In this document: positions 13,645 to 20,816 of the stretch, piece by piece
Layout of the letters: each line of letters begins with the position of its first letter
Numbering within the stretch: position 1 is the first letter of the stretch
DNA from: Candidatus Equimonas enterica
GTDB taxonomy: Bacteria; Bacteroidota; Bacteroidia; Bacteroidales; Bacteroidaceae
Length of the DNA: 29,087 nt
Assembly (NCBI GenBank): GCA_018066225.1
Contig: JAGHRU010000011.1
Location: 1 to 29,087 of the forward strand
Reading direction: 5' to 3'
Program-made: the position numbers and the translations under genes
Notes under the pieces: generated by a model
What the model was told of the DNA's origin: nothing
Databases searched by the model: none
The model's input: only the letters and a program-made list of their open reading frames with translations

Positions 13645-15498
13645 ATGGATGCTCAATTCACTTACGACGTCATCGTGGTCGGCGCAGGACACGCAGGCTG
13701 TGAGGCCGCGTGCGCTGCCGCCAAGATGGGGATGCGCACATGCCTCATCACGCTCGACATGAACAAGATAGCGCAAATGTCGTGCAACCCAGCCGTCGGC
13801 GGCATAGCCAAAGGACAGATAGTCAGGGAGATAGACGCTCTCGGCGGTCAGATGGGCGAGGTCACCGACGCCACGGCCATCCAGTTTCGTATGCTCAATC
13901 GCTCCAAGGGCCCTGCCATGTGGAGCCCTCGCGCCCAGTGCGACCGCGCCCAATACATCTGTGAGTGGCGGCGACGCCTCGAGCATACGCCGGGACTCAC
14001 GCTGTGGCAAGACGAAGTCACCGACCTGCTGACCCGAGATGGTAAGGTGGTGGGGCTACGCACCGTGTGGGGCGCAACGTTCAGCGCACGCTGCGTCGTC
14101 ATCACCGCCGGCACCTTCCTGCGCGGCCTGATGCACATCGGCAGCCACAGGGTGGAGGGCGGACGCTGCGCCGAACCTGCGGCACGCCATCTCACCGCTG
14201 CCATAGAGCGACTCGGCATCCCCGCCGAGCGCATGAAGACAGGGACGCCCGTGCGCATCGACGCCCGCTCCGTCCACTTCGAGGACATGGTGCGGCAAGA
14301 CGGCGAACACGACTACCACCGCTTCTCCTTCGTCACAGCGCAGCGTGAGCGCAGCGCCCTACCCTGCTGGACGTGCTACACCAACCCCGAGGTGCATGCC
14401 ACACTGCGCGCTGCCCTCGACCGCTCGCCGCTCTACAATGGGCAGATACAGTCCATCGGCCCGCGCTATTGCCCCAGCATAGAGACCAAGATAGTGACCT
14501 TCGCCGAGCGCGAAGCCCACATGCTCTACCTCGAGCCCGAGGGACGCGACACCTGCGAGATGTACCTCAATGGCTTCTCGTCGTCGCTGCCCATGGAGGT
14601 GCAACTCGCTGCCCTGCGCCAGATACCCTGTTTCCGCGATGTGCGTATCTACCGCCCGGGCTACGCCATAGAGTACGACTTCTTCCAGCCCACTGCCCTG
14701 CGCCACAGCCTCGAGACGAAGGCCGTGGAGGGCCTCTTCCTCGCGGGACAGGTCAATGGCACTACGGGCTATGAGGAAGCCGCCGGGCAAGGCCTGATGG
14801 CGGGCATCAACGCTGCGCTCAAATGCCGCGGCGAAGCCCCCTTCGTCTTGCACCGCGACGAGGCCTACATCGGCGTGCTTATCGACGATCTCGTCACCAA
14901 GGGCGTAGATGAGCCCTACCGCATGTTCACTTCCCGCGCCGAGTATCGCATCCTGCTGCGTCAGGACAATGCCGACCGCCGCCTTACGCCCCACGCCATT
15001 CGCCTCGGCTTGGCGTCTGAGGAACGCATCGCCGCCTATTCATCGAAGAAACAGCGCATAGATGCGCTCATGACCTTTGCGCATAATACGTCGATGAAAC
15101 CGCAGGAAATCAACGATTACTTACGCGAAATAGGAAGTGCCGAAATCAGCGGCAGCACACGCATCGACGAACTCACGGCGCGACCGACTGTTTCGCTCGA
15201 TGTGCTGGCAAGAAAGTGCGGTTTCACCGAGACTGACGCCGAGGTCATCGAAGCCGCTGAAATAGAAATCAAGTACCACGGATATATCGCTCGCGAACGC
15301 GCTTTGGCCGAGAAGATGGTGCGACTCGAAGCCATTCCCCTGCGCGGTCACATCGACTACGCCGCAGTGCAATCGCTCTCCACAGAGGCGCGCCAGAAAC
15401 TCGCCGCCATCGATCCCGACACCCTCGCCGAGGCTTCGCGTATCCCGGGCGTCAGCCCCAGCGATATTGCCGTGCTTATGGTACTCTTGGGACGATAA
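13645..15498 (+). CDS. mnmG: MnmG (GidA), tRNA uridine-5-carboxymethylaminomethyl modification enzyme
   Basis: FAD-dependent partner of MnmE that installs the carboxymethylaminomethyl group at wobble U34. 617 aa, normal length. The N-terminal FAD site VVGAGHAGCEAA lies at about residues 11-22; downstream are CNPAVGGIAKGQIVREIDALGG, the GTFLRG segment, GRYCPSIE-like PRYCPSIETKI, GQVNGTTGYEEAAGQG and the C-terminal region ending LMVLLGR. The reading frame is open back to a TTG at 13543, but the ATG at 13645 starts the conserved protein and lies behind the promoter. It is followed by a parS site and then apt. Confidence 0.97.
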   Translation: MDAQFTYDVIVVGAGHAGCEAACAAAKMGMRTCLITLDMNKIAQMSCNPAVGGIAKGQIVREIDALGGQMGEVTDATAIQFRMLNRSKGPAMWSPRAQCDRAQYICEWRRRLEHTPGLTLWQDEVTDLLTRDGKVVGLRTVWGATFSARCVVITAGTFLRGLMHIGSHRVEGGRCAEPAARHLTAAIERLGIPAERMKTGTPVRIDARSVHFEDMVRQDGEHDYHRFSFVTAQRERSALPCWTCYTNPEVHATLRAALDRSPLYNGQIQSIGPRYCPSIETKIVTFAEREAHMLYLEPEGRDTCEMYLNGFSSSLPMEVQLAALRQIPCFRDVRIYRPGYAIEYDFFQPTALRHSLETKAVEGLFLAGQVNGTTGYEEAAGQGLMAGINAALKCRGEAPFVLHRDEAYIGVLIDDLVTKGVDEPYRMFTSRAEYRILLRQDNADRRLTPHAIRLGLASEERIAAYSSKKQRIDALMTFAHNTSMKPQEINDYLREIGSAEISGSTRIDELTARPTVSLDVLARKCGFTETDAEVIEAAEIEIKYHGYIARERALAEKMVRLEAIPLRGHIDYAAVQSLSTEARQKLAAIDPDTLAEASRIPGVSPSDIAVLMVLLGR

Positions 15499-15537
15499 TG
15501 ACAGGCGTAACGCCTTGAAAAACAAGCAAAGTGGCGA

Positions 15538-15553
15538 TGTTCCACGTGAAACA
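15538..15553. promoter_or_regulatory. parS site (ParB/Spo0J binding, chromosome segregation)
   Basis: TGTTCCACGTGAAACA matches the 16-bp parS consensus TGTTNCACGTGAAACA at every fixed position, including the form known from Bacillus subtilis. It is intergenic between mnmG and apt, as expected for a maintained site. ParB would load here and recruit SMC; parS sites usually cluster around the replication origin. Confidence 0.88.
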
Positions 15554-15601
15554 ATCTGTCCCGCGTAAAGCGACAAGCAAACCCTATAACACCCAATATC
15601 A

Positions 15602-16147
15602 ATGAACAAAGAACTCCTGTTGCGCCACCTGCGCAACGTACCCGACTTCCCGCTCAAAGGCATCCAGTTTAAGGACGTGAGCACATGGTTTAAGAACGCC
15701 GAATGTCTGACCGAACTCGTCAATGCACTCTACGACATCTACAAAGACAAAGGCATCACCAAGGTGGTCGGCATAGAGAGTCGCGGCTTCGTAGTAGGCG
15801 CAGCACTGGCACTGCGCCTTGGTGCAGGCTTCGTGATGTGTCGCAAACCCGGCAAACTGCCCGCTGCCACCCACAAGATGGCCTACGGCAAGGAGTACGG
15901 CACCGACACCATAGAGATACACGACGACGCCATCACGCCCGACGATGTAGTGCTCATCCACGACGATCTGCTCGCCACAGGCGGCTCTATGCGCGCCGCT
16001 TACGACCTCGTCCGCCTCTTTGAGCCGAAAGACATCTACGTCAATTTCCTCATCGAACTTCGCATGGAAGGCCTCAAAGGGCACGACTACCTCGCCCACT
16101 TCATCGGCGAAGAGCGCATGACAGCACTGCTGACGCTGACCGAATAG
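15602..16147 (+). CDS. apt: Adenine phosphoribosyltransferase
   Basis: Purine salvage enzyme making AMP from adenine and PRPP. The 181-aa length is typical. The N-terminal PDFPLKGIQFKDVS, the GIESRGFVVGAALA segment, the RKPGKLP loop and the PRPP-binding motif VVLIHDDLLATGGSM (residues 116-130) are all present. It starts 103 nt after mnmG, with the parS site in between; no TAnnTTTG promoter is seen in that gap, so it may share the mnmG transcript. Confidence 0.96.
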   Translation: MNKELLLRHLRNVPDFPLKGIQFKDVSTWFKNAECLTELVNALYDIYKDKGITKVVGIESRGFVVGAALALRLGAGFVMCRKPGKLPAATHKMAYGKEYGTDTIEIHDDAITPDDVVLIHDDLLATGGSMRAAYDLVRLFEPKDIYVNFLIELRMEGLKGHDYLAHFIGEERMTALLTLTE

Positions 16148-16186
16148 ACACCGAGGCGTGGCCACGGCTGTCTTCATCGCGCCCCA

Positions 16187-16274
16187 CGACAAGGGCAAGC
16201 GCGCAAGACAATAAGGGCAAGCGCAGCAAACGACAAGGGCAGATGCTTCAAACGACAAGGGCAGATGCGCCACA
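16187..16274. repeat. Tandem array of four CGACAAGGGCAGA-type units
   Basis: Four degenerate direct repeats of 20-24 nt start at 16187, 16207, 16231 and 16253; the last two share CGACAAGGGCAGATGC exactly. They fill about half of the 170-nt apt-uvrC gap. They share their core with the palindromic copies elsewhere but are all in one orientation, so no stable hairpin forms. Confidence 0.75.
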
Positions 16275-16317
16275 TATATAAGCATACGCGCGTCACTTCA
16301 TAACATCACACGCACAC

Positions 16318-18117
16318 ATGACAGACACTCTCCGCGACATCGTACACGGCCTACCCGAGAGTCCGGGCTGCTATCAGTATCTGGACGACACGGGCACGGT
16401 CATCTACGTCGGCAAGGCAAAGAACCTGAAACGCCGCGTGTCGTCGTACTTCGTGCGTGAGCAGCAGTCGGCCAAGACAAGGGTGCTGGTCGGCAAGATA
16501 CGCGACATACGCTACATCGTCGTCACGACCGAAGAAGACGCGCTGCTGCTCGAAAACGCCCTCATCAAGCGCTACAAGCCGCGCTACAACGTGCTGCTCA
16601 AAGACGACAAGACCTACCCCAGCCTCGCCATCACCAAGGAGTATCTGCCACGGCTGGTGAAGACCCGCCAGCGCAATCTGCGTGGCGCACACTACTTCGG
16701 GCCTTACTCCCATGTGCCGACGATGCACGCGCTGCTCGACCTCTGCCAGCGGCTCTACCACCCACGGCCATGCCGCCAGATAATGAGCGCAGAGGGCGTG
16801 AAGGCAGGCAAGTACAAGCCGTGTCTGGACTACCACATCCACAAGTGCGGCGCGCCCTGCGCAGGCCGTCAGTCGCACGAAGACTACATGCGCGGCATAG
16901 AAGCCTGCAAGGAAATCCTCAGCGGCAAGACACGCGAGTTGCAGCAGCGGCTGACAGCAGAGATGGCGGCAGCAGCAGCGGCCTTCGACTACGAGAAAGC
17001 CGGCGAACTCAAACGCCGACTTACCCTCATAGCAGGCTATCGCGCGAGGTCGGAAGTCGTGTCGCAGGTGGAGCACAATGTCGATGTATTCCACATAGAG
17101 TCGGACGAGAAGGTGGCGTATATCAACTACATGCACGTCGTGGATGGCACTGTGTGTCAAGCCTTTACCTTTGAGTTTCGCAAGCGTCTGGGCGAGAGCG
17201 ACGCCGAACTCCTCGCGCTGGGCATCGTGGAGATGCGTCAGCGCTACGCCTCCGACAGCAAGGAAATCGTCGTGCCTTTCCCCGTCGATCTGCCCGAAGG
17301 CTACGCCCAGCAGACGGTGCCGCAGAAAGGCGAGAAGCGCAAACTCCTCGAACTCTCGGCGCACAACGTGAAGCAGTATAAGTGGGACCGCATCAAGCAG
17401 GCCGAGAAACTCAATCCCGAGCAGAAGCAGGTGCGGCTGATGAAGGAGATACAGACTTCGCTCGGCCTCGCCCACCTGCCGCTACGCATCGAGCTCTTCG
17501 ACAACAGCAACATGCAGGGCGAAGACGCTGTGGCGGCCTGCGTGGTCTTCGAGCGCCTCAAACCGGCCAAATCGCTCTACCGTAAGTACTTGATAAAGAC
17601 GGTGGTAGGCCCCGACGACTACGCCTCGATGGCAGAAGTCGTCAGGCGTCGCTACACGCGGCTCACGGCCGAAGGGCAGTCGCTGCCCGACCTCATCATC
17701 GCCGACGGCGGCGTAGGTCAGATGGGCGTGATACGCAGTGTCGTGGAAGGCGAACTTGGCCACGACATCCCCGTAGCGGGCCTGGCCAAAGACGGCCGTC
17801 ACCGCACGCGAGAGATGCTCTTCGGCGACCCACCGACGAGCGTCGCCGTAGGCCTCGACAGTCCCTTGTTTCGGATGCTGACGCAGATGCAGGACGAGGT
17901 GCACCGCTTCGCCATCACCTTCCACCGCGACAAGCGCAGCAAACGCCAGACTGCCTCGGCACTGGACGGCATCAGCGGCCTCGGCGATAAAGGTAAAGCA
18001 CTGTTAATCAAGACGTTTGGCAGTGTCAAGCGCATCAAAGCTGCCACGGAGGAAGACCTGCAAGGCGTACTCGGCCAGCGGCGTGGCGCAAAGATATACG
18101 CCGCCTTGCACCCTTAA
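16318..18117 (+). CDS. uvrC: UvrC, excinuclease ABC subunit C
   Basis: Dual-incision nuclease of nucleotide excision repair. 599 aa. The GIY-YIG domain opens at about residues 12-95 (PESPGCYQYLD…VIYVGKAKNLKRRVSSYF), followed by a cysteine-containing region, a UVR motif (AAFDYEKAGELKRRL) that contacts UvrB, the RNase H-like 5'-incision domain (IELFDNSNMQGEDAVAACVVF; LIIADGGVGQM) and a C-terminal helix-hairpin-helix (ISGLGDKGKALLIKTFGSVKRIKAATEEDL). All parts are present, so it should be functional. Follows apt in the order common in Bacteroidales. Confidence 0.97.
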   Translation: MTDTLRDIVHGLPESPGCYQYLDDTGTVIYVGKAKNLKRRVSSYFVREQQSAKTRVLVGKIRDIRYIVVTTEEDALLLENALIKRYKPRYNVLLKDDKTYPSLAITKEYLPRLVKTRQRNLRGAHYFGPYSHVPTMHALLDLCQRLYHPRPCRQIMSAEGVKAGKYKPCLDYHIHKCGAPCAGRQSHEDYMRGIEACKEILSGKTRELQQRLTAEMAAAAAAFDYEKAGELKRRLTLIAGYRARSEVVSQVEHNVDVFHIESDEKVAYINYMHVVDGTVCQAFTFEFRKRLGESDAELLALGIVEMRQRYASDSKEIVVPFPVDLPEGYAQQTVPQKGEKRKLLELSAHNVKQYKWDRIKQAEKLNPEQKQVRLMKEIQTSLGLAHLPLRIELFDNSNMQGEDAVAACVVFERLKPAKSLYRKYLIKTVVGPDDYASMAEVVRRRYTRLTAEGQSLPDLIIADGGVGQMGVIRSVVEGELGHDIPVAGLAKDGRHRTREMLFGDPPTSVAVGLDSPLFRMLTQMQDEVHRFAITFHRDKRSKRQTASALDGISGLGDKGKALLIKTFGSVKRIKAATEEDLQGVLGQRRGAKIYAALHP

Positions 18118-18170
18118 TGTGGAAATAAATGTGTAACTTCGCCACGCAAAACCCCTAACTCCCCTACCCC

Positions 18171-18641
18171 ATGCGTACCGTCATACAACGCGTGAAGCAC
18201 GCCATCGTCAGCATCGACGCCAGAGAGAAGAGCCGCATAGGCCACGGCCTGCTCATCCTCCTGGGCATAGCCCCTACCGACACAGCGGCAGAAGCCGACA
18301 CGCTGGTCAGGAAGATCAGCGCGATGCGCATCTTCGACGACGACGCAGGCGTGATGAACCGCAGCGTGATCGATACCGGCGGCGACTGCCTCGTCGTGAG
18401 CCAGTTTACGCTGCTGGCCGACTGCCGCAAGGGCAACCGCCCGTCCTACATCGGCGCAGCACGCCCAGAGGTGGCCATACCGCTCTACGAGTACTTCTGC
18501 CAGCGGCTCTCCGAGGCCTTGCAAAGGCCAGTGCCGACGGGGACTTTCGGCGCAGACATGCAGGTGTCGCTCCTTAACGACGGACCGGTCACCATCTGCC
18601 TCGACACCGACACCCTAACCCACAGCAAACCAAAAGATTAG
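18171..18641 (+). CDS. dtd: D-aminoacyl-tRNA deacylase (DTD)
   Basis: Removes D-amino acids and glycine mischarged on tRNA. 156 aa. The two signature motifs of the DTD active site are present: SQFTL (77-81) and NDGPVT (136-141), the latter in the GP cis-proline form that gives chirality selection. The start MRTVIQRV is the family start. It lies 53 nt after uvrC; TAACTTCG in the gap is a weak promoter candidate. deoC begins 5 nt after the stop, so the two are likely co-translated. Confidence 0.96.
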   Translation: MRTVIQRVKHAIVSIDAREKSRIGHGLLILLGIAPTDTAAEADTLVRKISAMRIFDDDAGVMNRSVIDTGGDCLVVSQFTLLADCRKGNRPSYIGAARPEVAIPLYEYFCQRLSEALQRPVPTGTFGADMQVSLLNDGPVTICLDTDTLTHSKPKD

Positions 18642-18646
18642 CCAAT

Positions 18647-19579
18647 ATGTCTGAACATCAACATCACGACTGCTGCTGCCATCACGACCACGATGAGCAG
18701 CGCCCTATGAGCAAATACGAGCAAGCATTTGCGAAGTACGAGACCCGCCTGAGCGACGAGAAAGTGCACGCTATGGCGCAGGACATCATCGCCCAGAACA
18801 GGGCAAAATATGACACGCCAGAGGTCAAAGAGCGTCTGCTCTCGACCATAGAACTCACCACGCTGACCGTGACGGACTCCTACGAGAGCGTGCTGCGGAT
18901 GACAGAGCGTCTCAACCGCTGGACCGACCTCCACCCCACCCTGCCCCATTTCGCCACCATCTGCGTCTATCCGCGCTTCGCCGAAGTGGTGAGCCAGAGC
19001 CTCGAAGCAGAGGGCGTCAAGGTGGCCTGCGTCAGCGGTGGCTTCCCCGCCTCGCAGACCTTCCCAGAGGTGAAAGTGGCAGAGACGGCACTCGCCTTGC
19101 GCGACGGCGCAGAGGAGATAGACATGGTGTTGAGCGTAGGCCAGTTTCTCGCGGGCGACTACGAGACTTGCGCTGACGAGATAGCCGAGATGAAGGACAC
19201 CTGCGGCGACCGCGCCCTCAAAGTCATCCTCGAAACGGGCGAACTGCGCACAGCCGAGCACATCAAACGCGCTGCCCTGCTGGCCATGTATGCAGGCGCG
19301 GACTTCATCAAGACAAGCACCGGCAAGGTGGCTGTGGCAGCCACGCCAGAGGCCGCTCTGGTGATGTGTACGGCCATCAAGGAGTACGAGGCAGAGACAG
19401 GCCGCCGCGTAGGTTTCAAGGCCGCTGGCGGCATCAAAACTGTCGATGAAGCCGTGGATTTCTACACCATCGTGGCCGAGGTGTTGGGCGAAGACTTCAT
19501 CAAGGACGGCCTCTTCCGCATCGGCACTTCTCGGTTGGCAAGTCTGCTGGCAAAAGCCGTCAGCGGCGACGAATTTTAG
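18647..19579 (+). CDS. deoC: Deoxyribose-phosphate aldolase with a His/Cys-rich N-terminus
   Basis: Cleaves 2-deoxyribose-5-phosphate to glyceraldehyde-3-phosphate and acetaldehyde. 310 aa, of the longer DeoC type. Active-site lysines are K222 in FIKTSTGK (Schiff base) and K258 in GFKAAGG. The first 17 residues, MSEHQHHDCCCHHDHDE, are strikingly rich in His and Cys and look like a metal-binding tag, absent from ordinary DeoC. A second ATG at 18707 (MSKYEQAF) would remove it, but the first ATG is only 5 nt behind dtd and fits coupled translation. A perfect 20-bp terminator follows. Confidence 0.95.
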   Translation: MSEHQHHDCCCHHDHDEQRPMSKYEQAFAKYETRLSDEKVHAMAQDIIAQNRAKYDTPEVKERLLSTIELTTLTVTDSYESVLRMTERLNRWTDLHPTLPHFATICVYPRFAEVVSQSLEAEGVKVACVSGGFPASQTFPEVKVAETALALRDGAEEIDMVLSVGQFLAGDYETCADEIAEMKDTCGDRALKVILETGELRTAEHIKRAALLAMYAGADFIKTSTGKVAVAATPEAALVMCTAIKEYEAETGRRVGFKAAGGIKTVDEAVDFYTIVAEVLGEDFIKDGLFRIGTSRLASLLAKAVSGDEF

Positions 19580-19587
19580 GCACACCA

Positions 19588-19643
19588 CATACAGCAGCAC
19601 CCCTTACGCGGCCGCAAAGGCTGGTAAGGGGTGCTGCTGTATG
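19588..19643. terminator. Bidirectional terminator with a perfect 20-bp stem
   Basis: Positions 19588-19607 pair with 19624-19643 without a mismatch, around a 16-nt loop. It stands between the convergent deoC and polyprenyl synthase genes. The rest of the gap to 19760 shows no gene. Confidence 0.85.
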
Positions 19644-19760
19644 GGCAGGCTGTGATGCGTGAAATTCTCCGATGAAATGGGGATTTTTGTCTGTGCAAAC
19701 CGTGACAACGACGTGGGCAGAGAGGGCGCACAAACTGCGCAAATACTGTCCGCTGAAACG

Positions 19761-20735
19761 CTACACGCTGCGCTCCACCACGAAAGCCAAATAGTCGGTG
19801 AGTGCTTGACGCACGACGGGGTCGGCAATGCCCGTAAGACACGCTTCGGCCTCGGCCTGCAAACGCTGCATCTCGGCGCGCGCATAGTCTATGCCGCCCT
19901 GCTCCTTGGCAAAGGCGATGAGCGTAGCGATGTCGGCCTCAGAAGCCGTCAGAGCCTTGACACGCTGCGCGAGCGCGAGGATTTCGGGCGTGCCGTGACG
20001 CGTGACGGCATAGATGGCGGGCAGCGTGAGTTTGCCCTCTTTCATGTCGAGCGCACGCGGCTTGCCGATGGCAGCATCGTCGTAATAATCGAAGATGTCA
20101 TCGCGGATCTGGAAGCAAATTCCGACGATTTCACCGAACTTTCTCACGCACTGCTCAAACTCTGGCGACGCGCCCGAGGCGATGGCACCGAGGACGGCGC
20201 AGGTGGAGAAAAGGGCAGCGGTCTTGGAGCGGATAATGCGGTAGTAGTTGTCCTCGCTGATGGCGTTGCTATCGACGGCGGCAAGTTGAAATATCTCGCC
20301 CTCGGCCAGCGTGCGCCCGAGCAAGGCGATATGCTCCACCACGCGCTGATGCCCCGTCAAGGCGGCCTGGTGGAGCGAGGCTGCGAGGAGGTAGTCGCCA
20401 AGCAGGACGGCCACCTTGTTGTCATAGACCGTATGGACGGCGGCCTGTCCGCGACGCTCCGCGCTGTCATCGACGACATCATCGTGGACGAGCGAGGCCG
20501 TATGGAGCAGCTCGAGCGTGACAGCACTGCGGATGGCACTCTCACCGACAGGGCCGCAGGCTTTGGCCACGAGCAGCGTGAGCAGCGGACGCATCATCTT
20601 GCCCCTGCGCGAGCGTATGTAGGCAAGTGGCTGATTCATAAAGGCTTCCTCGTGGGTGAGTACGTCCTCAAAACACCGCTGGTAGGCGGCGAGTTCTGCT
20701 TCTACGGATTGTCGGATGGCTTGTAAGGTGGGCAT
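19761..20735 (-). CDS. Long-chain polyprenyl diphosphate synthase
   Basis: Trans-prenyltransferase that elongates isoprenyl diphosphates, probably for the menaquinone side chain; 324 aa. Both Asp-rich motifs are intact: the first is DDVVDD at residues 85-90 (LLHTASLVHDDVVD), the second is QIRDDIFDY around D212-D216. GKPRALDMKEGKLTLP follows, as in octaprenyl/solanesyl synthases (IspB type). Chain length cannot be read safely from the residues. It is divergent from polA, with a mirror-symmetric promoter region between them. Confidence 0.94.
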   Translation of the reverse strand: MPTLQAIRQSVEAELAAYQRCFEDVLTHEEAFMNQPLAYIRSRRGKMMRPLLTLLVAKACGPVGESAIRSAVTLELLHTASLVHDDVVDDSAERRGQAAVHTVYDNKVAVLLGDYLLAASLHQAALTGHQRVVEHIALLGRTLAEGEIFQLAAVDSNAISEDNYYRIIRSKTAALFSTCAVLGAIASGASPEFEQCVRKFGEIVGICFQIRDDIFDYYDDAAIGKPRALDMKEGKLTLPAIYAVTRHGTPEILALAQRVKALTASEADIATLIAFAKEQGGIDYARAEMQRLQAEAEACLTGIADPVVRQALTDYLAFVVERSV

Positions 20736-20753
20736 ATTTCAGTAAATTGCGTA

Positions 20754-20761
20754 CAAAAGTA
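20754..20761 (-). promoter_or_regulatory. -7 element of the polyprenyl synthase gene
   Basis: The minus strand reads TACTTTTGT, 18 nt before the ATG at 20735; it mirrors the polA promoter. Confidence 0.65.
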
Positions 20762-20794
20762 CGAAAAAACTGCGAGTCTCAGCGTTTTTTTTGC

Positions 20795-20802
20795 TACTTT
20801 TG
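20795..20802 (+). promoter_or_regulatory. -7 element of polA
   Basis: The sequence TACTTTTGT lies 14 nt upstream of the first polA ATG, implying a leader of only about 7-14 nt. Confidence 0.65.
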
Positions 20803-20816
20803 TACCGCAAAAGGCC

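Noticed and set aside
16187..16274. Possible CRISPR array
   Set aside because: Units are only 20-24 nt, degenerate, and directly abutting without unique spacers; no cas gene is nearby.
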